From positions 1,116,001 to 1,180,000 of the forward strand of contig CM033402.1 in the NCBI GenBank assembly GCA_019426215.1: a stretch of DNA of 64,000 bases, read 5' to 3'. Position numbers and translations under genes: made by a program. The notes beneath the pieces are model-generated. The model made no database searches, was not told where the DNA came from, and worked only from the letters and a program-made list of their open reading frames with translations. Positions 47,655 through 60,702 of the stretch are shown here, piece after piece (position 1 is the first letter of the stretch; each line of letters opens with the position of its first letter). This DNA is from Buddleja alternifolia (lineage: Eukaryota; Streptophyta; Magnoliopsida; Lamiales; Scrophulariaceae).

Positions 47655-50600
47655 TTAAGGGCTGTTGACACCTGAATCAGATGATGTCTCCACTTTATTG
47701 TGTGTGTCATGTGGGGAAGGTAGAGCAAGTAATCGTGCTCGCTGAGCTCGAGGTGGAAGATGCTTTGCGGGTCGTCTGGGTCCCATGGTCCATGGCAAGA
47801 AAACCCCGGTACCATCGCGTGGGGCCTGTCTGGGGTTCGTAGGCAAAGGACGAACTGGAGCTAACATCACCACGGGAGATTGAAGGAGACCCCATTGGGG
47901 GGCGATATCATAGCTATTCGGCATTGTGCATGGAGTTGGGATGATGGGTTGACGGCATAAGGTCATTTCTGGTAGTTGATTACTATTTGCCTGTGTTCGG
48001 ACTCTGAAGAAAGTAATGCTTACTCTCTTGTTTGGCGATGAACACATGGCGTGCCTTGCCGTGTCTGAACTATTTCCCCTCATGACTAAAAGCGACCTGT
48101 CAAATTTTCGGAGTTAGATTGATTGTTATTCTTTCTCGTTAGGCTGATGCAAGAAATGCATACATGGTCTAGGTATGGGAAACTTCTTGAGCAGACGTGG
48201 TTTGGCCTAATATACTCAAAATTCCATGACAAGTGTAGTATTTGTCTTATGAATGACATGACTCGGCCAAGACCCGGTGCATGCTAGAATTTCTTTTAGA
48301 TGCAAGAAATGCATACATGCCTTAGAAACAACTAGAAAAATTCTTGCATGTAGACGTGGTTTGGCTGCACAGGCCTAAATCACATGACAAGTGTAATAAT
48401 CATCTTATGAAAACATGGTTCAGCAGTAACCAGATTTTTTCATTAGATACGTACCCTTCCTTGAGAGAAAGCAAGAGGGGTCCTCTATAATTGCCTTCAC
48501 TATCACTCACAAGGGAGCGACCAAAGACCATTGTTGATTCAGAGAGAAGCAAAGTAGAAAGAGGCTGGTCCAAGTGAGGTGGTTTCACAAAAGGCTGAGA
48601 ATAGTCCCCCTGCGTAATCAGTACTGAGTCTTTAGTATTCGTTCTTTCTAACATGGAGAATTCAACAATCTGATTGCAGTTTTAAATTGGGAAAAGCGGA
48701 GAAAGTGAAGTAGAAAGATCTACATATATATAGTACCTCATCAAAGAAGTTAATGATGCAACTATTCGGTTTCTTGTTCTCTTGAATCAAACGCCACTGT
48801 ATCAAGTGGTCAATTACACTTTGGAGAAGAGCTGGGATTGGCTCAATATAGCCTGTAAACACATTTGTAACATGTTTTTAGCATCTGCCTTATTTACACA
48901 AACAACCTGCGTGAGACCTTAATTATGAAAAAAATGCTGAAGTTTGAGAAAAATCATAATTTCCTCTATAATTAAAGAGCATATTACAGTTTCACTCCTT
49001 TTCTTTTTTGTAAAAGACAGATTGCACTTTCACCCTTTTCGGAGTTGTCAAATCTGACAGGGGATGTCTTGGACCTCTTGGTAATTTGGAAAAGTTTAGA
49101 AAGCTTATGATAATTAGCGAATAAGTAATAAGTAAGAGGATGTGCATATAATTATCCCTATAAATAATTATTTGCAAAACGGATTAATAGTTTTGACGTA
49201 CTCTTTTGGAATTTATTTGTCGTATCTTCTTTTATCTGCCCGAAGATGGAAACTCCGAGCTGGATCAACTCTCTCTTGTTTCCTTTCATCTGCTGATTGT
49301 ATAAAAGAAAAGTTTCCCCTGAAATCAGCAAGCAGTACCAAAGTTAGAACTATAGTGCTGCAGAATTATAGGAATATTTTGTCTTATAATCAGAGGAGGT
49401 TCAATCCAATCTCTCATATTAAGATGTCCTGTGCAATTAATGGAATGTTAGAAGTAAAATGAATGCTCCAAACCTTCTTAAGCAAACCTACAGAAGATGT
49501 CCTTTTACAATCTCAAAACTTCTGGCCTTTAAGGAAACAACTAGATTTTAACTTTATAAAGTCACAGGATCCACCTGAGAGTTCACCGTTTCGACCAGCT
49601 ACTTGGAGTTCACTCACAAAGTCATTTAATTTAGACAGCTCAACATCGGTGAATACATCTTCGTACAACTTAAGGCCTCTAGCAACATTCACCTGCCATC
49701 CATAATATAGCAATCGATAAGCATATTTTTGGCTAAATTTGTCGAAATAAAATAGACGAAGCAAAAAAGTAACTAGTTAAAAAAGAGAAAAAGAGGACTT
49801 GCCATATGCCCTCTTATAGGCTCCTTTGCTACAAATCCTTTCGTCATCTTGATCTGGGCACGGCGTTCCTCACATTCTTCGTGGTTAGAACATATGTCGA
49901 CGTGTTCTGGGAAGTGCTGCACTTCTTGAGATCCTGTCCAAGTCAAGAAAAAGCTGAATTTGGAATAATTAACACAAATTTAGAAACAATTTCCTTGTAT
50001 TTAACTAATTGGTGGCTTAATATACTGTAAAAGCTTCCTAATGTTCCTCCTACTCGATAGTAATCACTAATCAGCAGGTGTAGGAGAAAATCAAGGCAAG
50101 TTCTTCGCACAGTCACAAGCAATTAATATGTTCTCAGTCTTATTAGGAAAGCTTCGAACTTCGAAGCCTTCGCCGAAGATTCGGTATTGAATAGTCCTCA
50201 TTAATGGCAAATACTAATCGAAACAGATTTATTGATAAAAATATTTAGTAAATGCAATCAAATTTATTGATCCAGTCTACTATATTTGCCAGACATAGTC
50301 ACATATCAAATTAATACGAAACGAACTATTTATGGTCAATTAGTCATTGTACTTTGGTCTAGCTATTAGAGAATCTAACAATGCATATTGTGTTTTCTTA
50401 TTGAGAATGACGGTTTCAAGTTCTAATATAATCACAAACATCTGCTCAAGTCCCAAATGATCGCGATTGTTTCTATTTTGGGAAAGCCAAACTTAATGTA
50501 TCAAAAGATATTAAAGGCCAGCAAGAAAGCTGTTCACAGGAGGACCATTTCTTTCTCTTGGGAATATCAATGAATTCTGCATATACTGAACCTAGGATTT

Positions 50601-53600
50601 TGGGATTACCACATTATTGAAAGCGTCAGCCTGTTTGCTTATTTCTTCTGTCCTTTTCATTCAGATCCCACAAATAGCTGTAAAACTAATTTCCTCTCTT
50701 TCTTATTTAAGAGCTTATTATTTCTACGGCGGGAGGACGAACAAAACTACTAAATATTCAACTCGAGATCATTTCGTAAAAGCTCATTTGAGTTCAGTTC
50801 GTTAACATATCAGATCAAATTTAATAACTTTTTGTGTGTTCGATAAGTTTGAAACTCGGCTCGATTAGTAAAAAATGATAAAATATGTGCAAAAAAGTCA
50901 AAACTACTCGAGCTTGACTTGTGTTCGGTTCGATTAAAGCTCATTTGAGCTCGACTCGATTAAATCAAACCAAAGTCAATTATAATTTTTAAAGCCAAAT
51001 AATAAATTAAACAAACTTGAAGAACAACTTGTTCGACTCATTTAAAGCGCTAATTACTTTTAATATGTACTAAATAAGGTATAAAGTGCTTTGTGCAATT
51101 TGTAGTCCTGGAATAAAGAATACCCACAAACGCTGGCGATGGAAACACTCTCAGCCTCAGCTAACAACAAAAAAGATACGATGGCACTAACACACCGTGA
51201 CAAAAACAGGAAAGCAATGCCTCTGGACCTTTGAAAGTGCACTAGCATAAATATCACAAAGCATCTTGATTGGCATAATTCTTATATCATTATCTTGTTA
51301 CTACCAAAAAAGCAAAAGCTTAAATTTATCGTCATCTAACTAATAAGTTCTCAGAAAATTGTAGAGGTCGACCCCAATTGGAACATTTGAGTTCGGTCAG
51401 AATTTTCCATAATATAAGGTAAAAGTAGGGATAGAGCCAAAATTTGGGGTTCAGGGACGAATACTAAAAAAAGGGTCAAAATTTTAAATTTCTGAATTTT
51501 GGGGGCGGGGCAATAATTAAAATTTCAAAATTCTCAAAGTTTAGGGGGCGGGTGCCCTACCAACCCCTGCTATGGCTCCCTCTCTAGGTAAAAGTGCACC
51601 TTTAGTCTCACAGGAGATGTCTCTTTGCAATTTTAGTTTTAAATAGCGCGAGCATCCCACGTATCAGTAATATAATTTTAGTTTTACAGTGCGTTCATCT
51701 CACAAAATTAATCTCATATAATGCATTTCTTTTGCATCTTTAGTCCTAATAGTTAAAAGACGGAAGGAAACCGTACACGCGATCAGTAATAAACTTAACA
51801 GTGTGTGCATCCACATGATATGTACTTTTTAGGTGAATAATTTTAGTTTCAACAGTGTCGTGCATCCCACAAAATTAGTCTCATATAATGCATTCCTTTT
51901 GCATCTTTAGTCTTAATAGTTAAAAGACGGAAGGAAACTATACACGCAATTAGTAATAAACTTAATATTGTGTGCATCCACATGGTACTTTTTAGGAAAT
52001 TATTCACCTCGAAAAAATCAGAACCTAATTACAGTTGGTCATATTATTTTAACAAGGAAGAGTACCAATATAGGGATCCGAATATATCCCATGAAAGAGA
52101 GAGAGCTGTCAAGGGAGCAGTGGGCCAACCACAGCGAGTAATGCCAACAGACTAAGCCGTGACGTCCGCTGAAGATCCGACGGTTGAGACCTACCCGCCG
52201 CCCATCAAATAATTAAATAAAATTTGAACTTTGAATATTTTAATTGTACCTCACGCATCTCTAGGTGAACCTCCCTTTAATAAATATAACTAAATGATCT
52301 GATTTGATCTTCCCAAAACTAACTGGGGGGCGAGCTTACGTTTACAGCCCTCGATCTGTCTTTTCGATTCTGTTATTTTTCATATCTCGAATTTCTAACT
52401 CCCATCTAATCATCGGGAAATTATCGATCGCTTTTGTTTTTTAACCCCAAAATTTATAATTTAATTTTGTTCTACATTTCGAACTTAATACACTTATATG
52501 TAAACGAATCGATTATATGAGACATATTATTAGCACAAATAATTTATAATCAACTAACACATGTCACTACAATCTGCTAACAATTATTATGAAAATAGAG
52601 AAAAAACACGTTGACGAACTCATATAGTCGAAGAATTTTAATTTAGAGTGATAATATACTTTTATATGAACGAATCGATTACATTATACATGTCATTAAC
52701 ACTAATAATTTATAATCAATTAACACATATTACTACAATCTACTAACAATTATTAGGAAAATAGAGAAAAAACACACCGACTTACGAACTCATATACTCG
52801 AAGAATCTTATTTTAGAGTGTTAATTAGCTCTCTTTTTTTGCTCTTATAATCTCAAAGTTTAGAATGAAATTGTTTTGAGGTTTTAATGCCAAAACAAAC
52901 AATTCTCACCTTTGAGTGCTTAAATTCATAAATTAAAATCTACATACAAAAAAAAATAAAATAAAAAATCAACTAACATGAATGAATATGGATTTCTTGA
53001 AGAAGAGGATATTCAATATTGTTTACCAATCAACAAAATGAAAGAGAATGAACAAAAAAAATTACAATTAACAGAAATCATATAGGATCAAAGAAATAGA
53101 ATTTTTCTTTTTTAATGTTAAATTTGATAAATTAAAAATTAAAAATTTGAAATTTCACTTACCTGAATCCGTGATCTCACTATGCGGCGGCGAATCGTCA
53201 ACAACCTCACCTCCGCCGCCGTCTTCATCCACCAAACCACCGTTATTCTCTTTCTCCTTCTCCGACGTAAAATCTCCGTTCGCCACGTCATCAACCTTCT
53301 TCTCATCCACGTCAGCCTCCTCTCTCTTCTTCTCGGCGACTTTCGTGAGTTCAGCCGTGACGTCAGCGATCGAGTAATATTTCTGCATCTGAAGGATCGG
53401 AATCCAGTTCAATCGCCGCCGGTGGATCGCCGCGAAGGCTGATTCATAATCCTCCGCTGCCGCCGCAGTCGCGCCGCAGCCGTCCAGCTGCTTCAGGTGG
53501 CTACAGAGCGCGTCAATAATGGCGTTCGCCGCTGCGAACTCGCCTCGGAACCACGCGATGATCGCGTCCTTCGCGAACGCCTCCGACGCCGTCATGAGCG

Positions 53601-53658
53601 GAGGTTTCGCCGGAATATTCCGATCGCACTGTACAACTACGCCGGCCGCCGGCGGCAT
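47655..53658 (-). CDS. ALKBH10-type 2-oxoglutarate/Fe(II) dioxygenase family protein
   Basis: The model has seven exons: 53658-53163, 49933-49803, 49692-49575, 49318-49202, 48852-48737, 48609-48455 and 48096-47655, giving 524 residues. The N-terminal domain has the motif WFRGEFAAANAIIDALC. The AlkB-like part runs from VNVARGLKLYEDVF to SLLVMRGNSSD, followed by a Pro/Arg-rich tail. In Arabidopsis ALKBH10B removes m6A from mRNA. Here the segment after exon 5 reads GDYSQPFVKPPH, where I recall GDHSQPH in ALKBH10B, so iron binding may be altered. Intron 2 is GC-AG (CATATG|GCAAGT). Intron 1 is 3.2 kb and full of repeats. A MITE sits in intron 4. All phases agree, so the model is well supported, although exon 4's donor (AAGA|GTACGT) was chosen by phase. 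Confidence 0.9.
48890..49158. repeat. Mutator-like MITE copy (family M9) in ALKBH10 intron 4
   Basis: It shares TAATTATGAAAAAAATGC, CTTTCACCC and GGATGTCTTGG-type words with 17411-17660 and ends in GCATATAATTATCCC. It lies inside the intron 49201-48853. Confidence 0.65.
50720..51050. repeat. Dispersed repeat copy (CTCGA-type)
   Basis: This is the best preserved copy of the family also seen at 34010-34810 and 37925-38150, with ACTCGAGATCATTTCG, TTGAAACTCGGCTCG and GAGCTCGACTCGATTAAA. It lies in intron 1 of the ALKBH10-type gene. Confidence 0.6.
51674..52003. repeat. 165-bp tandem duplication in ALKBH10 intron 1
   Basis: AATTTTAGTTT at 51674 starts a unit repeated at 51839. Both copies carry TAATAGTTAAAAGACGGAAG and GTGTGCATCCACATG. 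Confidence 0.88.
52494..52825. repeat. 166-bp tandem duplication in ALKBH10 intron 1
   Basis: ACGAATCGATTA occurs at 52504 and 52670. The two units share AATAATTTATAATCAA, AAAATAGAGAAAAAACAC and ACGAACTCATATA. Confidence 0.88.
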
Positions 53659-53659
53659 T

Positions 53660-53988
53660 ACAAAATCGTATTTTTTCAGGTTAAAAAAAAAAAGGAAAAT
53701 GATATTGAATTCTCCGATTGATTTTTCAACACTTTTGAACGATCGATTTACTGGTGTATGTCGATTGTCAGTGTGCTGTATAGTTCGTTATTTGTATGCC
53801 TATATATCGGTATAATTTTATTGAAATTGTACCGGAATATGTAAAGGTAAAATAAAATAATTCCTTATTTTAGAGAGCGGAAAAAGATGGAGAAAAAGGT
53901 GGTGAAGAATGCGAGGGTTTGGGAGTGGGGGGTTTATGTGGATTTATATGGCTATGCTTGGGTGGTGGATATTAATTTAGTTTATGCT

Positions 53989-54022
<34 letters not shown>

Positions 54023-55040
54023 GTTGTTTGATGCATAACACAATGCCCTCATGATTTTACTTATATTTCATGATTATTTAATTTTAAAAAAAAGACCAAG
54101 TCGAATATTCGATTACCAAGATATATATTTATCAGGGAAAATTTTGTTTATGGTCTCGTAGGACTTCCCACCATTTCAGATTTAGCTCCATTGAAATTTT
54201 AGTTACACACCATTTATATATATAATGCTAAATAACCCATAGCCCACCTTCAGCTTTATAAATACCACAAAGAGTTGATGAAAATTCATTTTGTGCTCTC
54301 TTCACAATAAACTGCTAAAGAAAAAGCTCTGGCATCTTTGGAGAGCTACTTCACTATAGAACTACGAAGGCATTTGATCCTATCAAAGTGGGTACGTAAG
54401 CAGCTTGTCTCAAGCGAGTGCAGTCCAAACATAAATCACCTTAGTTTCCAGTTTGTCGTGCATCGAATCGGATTTTCTCCCCTCGTGGTCCTCACGTGAT
54501 ATATATATTTTGATCCCGCATCATACAACATGCAATAAATTTTAAATATGTTGACACCTGATAAATCTTGAGTATATATTTATCAGGTATAACATCTAAT
54601 AAACTTTGAAACGGCACATTATATCACATGCTTACTTGTCAAAATGACTTGTGGCGTGGCCTAGTCAAAGAACTAGGGAAAATAATTTTCCTACTAGGGA
54701 ATTACTTTTTTTGGTGAGAAGTTCGACCACAATCACTATTATCTTTACTATCGATATTCATAAGATTCAATATACACGAAATAATTAATTATAATTAATC
54801 AAGTTTGTAGCTCTCCAGGAATTGCTCGACTTCAACAAGTTTCACACTTTCACTTTTAACTATTTAAATTATCGAATATCCTATAGGTTTCAACTAATGA
54901 GACTATATATCTCAATTCCAATTAAGAGAAATCGACACTAATTAAATGTGTTCTTATCTCAATTCAACTTCACTCAAAATGGGAACCTAGAGAAAAAAAA
55001 AGGTCAAGTCCCAACTGATTATGGTGATGGTAGTAAGATT
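53660..55040. other. Upstream region of the ALKBH10-type gene
   Basis: This is presumed promoter and intergenic DNA. It contains a TA microsatellite at about 53992-54021. No further gene or regulatory site could be supported. Confidence 0.5.
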
Positions 55041-55058
55041 GAATTTATCTATCTTTGA

Positions 55059-55253
55059 ACCAACAAGGTCCAACACAGTTGGTAGATAGTTGGATTCCTT
55101 AACTATGTTGTCCAGGTTCGATTCCTGGGCATGTGTATGAAAAAAACTTTGTTGGGAGATGCAAAACTCACTTCGTTGATCTCTACGCCTCGAAGGGATT
55201 AGTTTCTGACGTCCGGTTGGGGGAAACCCTTGGTATAAACCAATTTTTTTTTT
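55059..55253 (+). mobile_element. tRNA-derived SINE with 15-bp target duplication
   Basis: The head has CAGTTGGTAGATAG (A box) and GGTTCGATTCC (B box), and the element ends in a poly(T) tract after AAACCAA. Exact direct repeats TTTATCTATCTTTGA flank it at 55044-55058 and 55254-55268. Confidence 0.88.
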
Positions 55254-55538
55254 TTTATCTATCTTTGATATTCGTAGCTAACATTGATAAATGTCAAATC
55301 TCTAAGAACTTCCTGATCAAGCAGGTGGCTCAAGATGACCTTCTTCTTTCTCGTTTGTTGACCAAGAGTTTGGTTTTTTCCAAAAAATAGAGTTCAACAA
55401 CTCAAAACTATGTGACAGAAAGTTATTAGAGATAAATTGAACAACGTGATCTTTTTATCCCCAATATGACTTGATTCAGACAATACATATAAGTCCAATT
55501 CGTGTTCTTTTAGAAAATGCAAATTAATTTAGGTTATA

Positions 55539-55730
55539 TAATCTAGAGGGCATGTGGTGTAGTGGAAAGGACTCCTCCTTCCTTAACCAAGTGGCGAGGG
55601 TTCGATCCTCGACCTTGGATATGGAGAACTATTGAAAACTCTGGACCAGCTGTCCCACCCTTCGAGGTGTCTCCAATCAGTTAGGAGGTTAGTCACAATC
55701 AGAAATAAAAATCCTGGTGAAAAAAATAAT
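55539..55730 (+). mobile_element. Second tRNA-derived SINE with 15-bp target duplication
   Basis: The head has GTGGTGTAGTGGAAAGG (A box) and GGGTTCGATCCTCG (B box), and the tail is A-rich. Exact direct repeats TTAATTTAGGTTATA flank it at 55524-55538 and 55731-55745. Its body differs from the SINE at 55059, so it is another family. Confidence 0.88.
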
Positions 55731-55839
55731 TTAATTTAGGTTATACCCGATTAATTACATAACAATAACAAGTGTTGTAACATAAATGATGGACATTGAA
55801 CACTTTTACCATCATGATTATTGATATTTTTGTTTGTGT

Positions 55840-56060
55840 TAGGCCCAGGTGAAGAGATCAACAGGTGGGCCCAGAAGAGCAAGTGGCACTGTGTAGCAAC
55901 CTGCGCCTTAGGTAAATACCGACCACCGATGAAGCGCATTATGCACATGCAAACGATTCCATATCGCCACCAACCGTGGCGGAGGATAACACTTCAAACC
56001 CACTTTGTTCTCGAGCCGGTTTTAGGCTAAGTCCATCGGCTCACTCGCGGCTCGGCTTTT
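55840..56060. other. GC-rich unassigned patch
   Basis: A roughly 200-bp block stands out from its AT-rich surroundings and has a 69-codon frame on the plus strand (55821-56030) with no family I know. It could be a transposon or gene remnant. Confidence 0.3.
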
Positions 56061-56089
56061 GCTCTTCCTACTATAATTGTTTGATAAAT

Positions 56090-57760
56090 AGCAGTCTAGA
56101 AAAAAATTAATTCATCTCGTATTCTATTTTTCAATATGTATGCAATATCAATAATTGTTTTTAAATATGTATGACATGAATTTATCATGCTTGATATGTG
56201 TATACAAATTAGAATACGAGATAAAATATCATCTACATAATAAAATAATCCTTTAGGCTATTCAAATAAGCGCACATGTGAATAGCTTTGTTGAAGGTAA
56301 TTTTGCCACATACGTAATTATTATATGTTCTTCTTGATTATTGAATATGGATAAAAAGTAGTTATTAATCTTTATATAAAATAGTCAAATTTAAATATTC
56401 AAACCAAGACAATTACCAGCATATTTTTGAATTCAAATATAATTAATAATAGATGTCAATCATTAATTTTTAAATTCTTATTTTTAAGTTCCTCAATCAT
56501 GCATTATATTTTTAAAGTCAAATTAGTATGATTTGATACTAGTATGAAAGATTTTTTTGATGATAATCATCTGTATAGAAAAAATATTTCAGATTATAAA
56601 TAAATAAGTTACATAATAATATATTATTATTATTAATTTCTACATAATTATTATTTTGTGCCGTGGCACGAGGTTACAATTAGTTTTAAAATAAAATAAT
56701 TGGTGTAAACAAAAAGAGGTGCCCTGTCCTAATGTGGAATTTATTCTAAAGTGAAAGTGGCTTCCTTTTATTAAATTGATTTGATTTTTATATTCTCATG
56801 AAAGCATATAATCGAATTAAAGTAAGATGATGTAAAGTAAACTTTATGAGATAAAATTTTGTGGCAAGCTCTTGTCCACTAATTTAGTGGGATAAAATAA
56901 CAACATCAGGAATCATGCTTTACTATTTATGGATGATATTTACATTGTATATTATATAACTTATATTTCATTATCATTTTTTTTAATTCAAGAGGAAGGG
57001 AATATCCTATATATCTAGCCCGACATATCGGAATTGATAGTTATAATCTTGAGCCATAAAAACTCTATTTAGCTCCATAAAGGAGGGAGAGTCACAACTT
57101 GTGACAGTTTGAATTCGAACCCAAGACCTCTCATATAAAGTATGATGTGAATAATACAATTAGACTAACAAGTCTTGGGTAACTTATAATTCATTATTGG
57201 CATTCCATAAAGGCGTATGAATAATTATTGATTCTATTTTGTAATAACTAATTAGCTAACATGGTTGATTGATATACAATAGCTCAATGTAAAAGATTAT
57301 TTTTGCAATAAAATTATAATATAATTATACATGAATTTCACGTATACGAATATGCATATAATATAAGTAGGCAACATTAGTGATTAACATTACATGTATA
57401 GGAATCCTCTGCATGGATATTGTATATATTGGTCTTATTGAATTTTACTAGTGATTTATGTACTTTTAATTTTGACCATTTGTATTTCTTACTAAAATAA
57501 CATACATATTTCAACATGAATGAAATGTTGGGACTGTCAATGAGGAATATCAATAAAAAAATATTATAGTTAAAGTTTAGGAAAAAGTAAGTTCAACATA
57601 ATTTTACTTTTAGAATAAAACTATCAATAGAAAATACAACTGACTTTTAAATAAAGTGATGAGTTGTCGAAAAAGTTTTCCTTGGGAATTTATAATTTTA
57701 ACAATAACGATTGAATGTAAGAGAAAAAATTAAAACATCAACGATTAAAGGCGAGATAAA
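56090..57760. other. Gene-free AT-rich region with possible degraded SINE
   Basis: No gene is seen. At about 57000-57180 the minus strand has GGTTCGAATTC (B-box-like) and a matching upstream A-box-like word, suggesting an old SINE without clear flanking repeats. Confidence 0.35.
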
Positions 57761-57769
57761 GAGAAAATT

Positions 57770-58060
57770 CCATCAAAGTCTCATAAAATAGGCCCCTCTA
57801 TAATTCTAGTCTCAATATTTACAAAGTCTTGTAAGATGTATTTTTTCATTTTTAGTCACAATCCATAAAAAATTGGACGGGATTCGTCACCTGCCTCGCG
57901 TGTGATCATTCATAATTGCTCGCACCAATTTTCATCCATTTATGAACGAATGAGATCAAAAATGAAAAAAAGAAATGCGTCCTATGAGAATATTTTTGCA
58001 ACTTTGAAAGCAACTAGATTAAAATTCTAATAAGTTTTATATTATGGGATCAACATTGCA
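57770..58060. repeat. MITE-like inverted repeat
   Basis: TCTCATAAAATAGG and GTCTTGTAAGATGTATTTTT near the left are mirrored by AAAAAGAAATGCGTCCTATGA and related words near the right. It is non-coding. Confidence 0.45.
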
Positions 58061-58129
58061 ATTTCCATTAGGATAAATGATGGTGTTTCAAGAATGTAAA
58101 CATGGACCCTAAAAGTAGACATAAACCTA

Positions 58130-59127
58130 GGGAAAAATTCAAAATCATCCCTGAGATTTCAATGAATTCTCAAAATCATTCCCGAGATTTTTAATTTTGC
58201 CAATGTTGTCCTGTTAGCCAAATTTAATTAACAAATTTCAACAAATAAGTATATTTTTTTTCTAAGATTACTAAAATGCCCTTATATAGAATTACTTGAT
58301 GTCACTACCTTTTCTTTTCCCTTTACATTTTTTATAAATTGAAAAAATCAACTCATTAAAAGTAAGATTCTTCTATTATATATTTTCCCTTCTTTAATAT
58401 CTCTATTTAAGATTCTTCTATTATATATTTTCCCTTCTTTAACATCTCTATTTCCGTTTTTTTTCTTCTCATGATAAAATTAAAAATCTTTTATTAAGGC
58501 AAAATTTACTTAGAAATCACACTTCCTTACCTGCAAAAAAGATGCGACACATCTAAAAAGAACTTTTCATGTTGTTGACAATAATTGAAGTTAAAAAAAT
58601 AATCAATTGTATTGATAAAAATATTACAATATAGAGTATATCATTACTTAATCTACTTTTAAAACACCACATACATTAGTGAGGTTGGCACATTTATCTA
58701 TATAGTTAAGTTCTAAAATAGAAAGTAAAATTATTAATTTATTATTTATGATACTGAAATTGTATTAATGAATATAATGTATTTATTGAAACTTATGATA
58801 TGTGAAGAAAAAAATAGAGATTAGATGATATAACTGAAGAAAAAATAAAATTCAAAAAAAGATGTCAAAGAATGAAAAAAATATATAATGGAACAACCAT
58901 ATTTTAATAAGTTAATTTTTTCAATTAATAAAAAATGTAACAGAAAAGAAAAGGCAGTGAAATCAAGATCTTATATAAGGGCATTTCAGTAATTTAAGAA
59001 AAAAATACATTTATTTGTTGATTTTTTTAATTAAATTTCTCCAAAAGGGCAATATTGACAAAATTAAAAAGCTCAGGGATGATTTTGAGAATTCGTGAAA
59101 ACTCAGGGATGATTTCGAATTTCCCCC
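58130..59127. mobile_element. Mutator-like non-autonomous element with long inverted ends
   Basis: The left end GGGAAAAATTCAAAATCATCC and right end (inverse) GGGGGAAATTCGAAATCATCC continue as ~190-bp arms sharing TCTCAAAATCATCCC-type and GCCCTTATATA-type words. Flanks are CATAAACCTA and CATAAATCTA, a 10-bp duplication with one mismatch. The interior is non-coding. Confidence 0.8.
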
Positions 59128-59610
59128 CATAAATCTATCGTATTTTCTATCCAAAATATAGAACTTACAGGAAAATACTTGTATACACCGGGTCTTGGGC
59201 CTCACCTGTGCATCTTGTGAATGTAATTAATACACATCACTTATTTTATTTTTTTGAATTAAAAAACAAGTGATACGTATTAATCACATCCAAATGGTGT
59301 ACAGGTGGGACCCGAGACCCGATTTATACAAGAATTTTCCGAGCTTAAGCTTAAATAGGAAGAGAAACGACTTGTTTTAGCCGAGCCGAAGAACAAGCCG
59401 AGCTGACCAAAGCTGTGAGATCCTACAATTCAAGTGCGCCATTCTGTTTCCCTTTTCAGGCAAAAAGTCAAGAGCTAGGGCACATGAGAACCGCTACTTA
59501 AAAGCTTAGCCAAACTAGTCTTCTATAGAAAGGAAACAAACTCAATTGGTACTTGGAAATTGATGCATAAAACTTGACACATCAATTTGATCCCAAAAGA
59601 TCAAAATATA

Positions 59611-60694
59611 TTAGGGGTGTTCATGATTTTCTGAAATCATACCATACCAATTGTATTGTACTGAAATAATAGTTTTTTTACTAAAAATTATCGATTTTGG
59701 TACGAGCCGTTACCGTACCGAATATTTTGGTATGGTTTAGGTTTTAGAAATTTAATAACGGTAAAAAATCGTACCGTACTGGACCGTATGTGTATATAAT
59801 ATATATAACTATTCATTATATATTATTTGTAATATTTTAGGATTTATAGATACAAATATATAGGAAATTGATTTTTTACCAAAATTTGTGGGAATATGTG
59901 ATGTTTTAGAAATATGAAAAATTAAGCAAATTTTATTAAAGTTGACAAGTAGTTAAAAGATAGATTAAAATTATTTTCTAAAATTATTTCAAATCTAGAC
60001 TCCGAATCATAATACTAACATCAAGAATGTGAATTAGACTATAACACTTACTTGAGGAAACAGACGAGGCTGAGGTACAAAACACAAAAATTTGAATCTC
60101 TATGATTTTTATGGTAGTTGGGTTCAATAGTCGCTCAATTATAATAATTCCAACTATTATTGTGAAAGCTTACATTCTTATCATTTTAATCATTATTTAG
60201 TTTGACAATTGTTTTTAATTTTATTACCTAGTAGTTATAGTTAACAACCAACTTACAACCACATTTCTAAAGAAAAAGAGAACATATTAATTCTAAACAT
60301 AAGTTTATGGGTTCTCATTCAAAAAAATTCTTCTATTGCAAAGTCTAGTTTTTTTTCCTCCCCCCCCCCCCCCCCCTTTTTTTCTACGAACAAAAGTGCA
60401 AAAAAAACATGCATTGAGATGAGATGAGATTTGTTCTCTTTTAGTGTATTGTATAGATAATTTTTCTTGAGGTTTTTTGGCATAAAAAGTGGAAATGATA
60501 ATACATAGATCAATCATGTGATCTATATAGTAAAAATACCACAAAATTGTACCGTACCGTACCGAAATTGTATCGTACCGGATACGATGATATAGGTTTC
60601 GAAAAGTCCAATTTTGGTATTAGTTGTCTTAAAACCACAATTATTGGTACGGTATAAATTTTATAAAAATACTGACCGAACTGTGTGCACCCTT
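59611..60694. mobile_element. hAT-like non-autonomous element
   Basis: The ends TTAGGGGTGTTCA and, inverted, AAGGGTGCACACA are flanked by 8-bp repeats AAAATATA and GAAATATA (one mismatch). Inside, subterminal ACCGTACCGAA-type words recur at both sides in inverted sense. The centre holds a poly(C) run of about 17 at 60360. No transposase frame is visible. Confidence 0.7.
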
Positions 60695-60702
60695 GAAATA
60701 TA

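Noticed and set aside
51060..51257. 65-codon minus-strand frame in ALKBH10 intron 1 as an exon
   Set aside because: There is no phase-consistent splice signal, and exons 1 and 2 join directly with the correct frame.
53182..53815. Plus-strand frames opposite ALKBH10 exon 1
   Set aside because: They are shadows of a GC-rich exon; the minus-strand frame carries the conserved motif.
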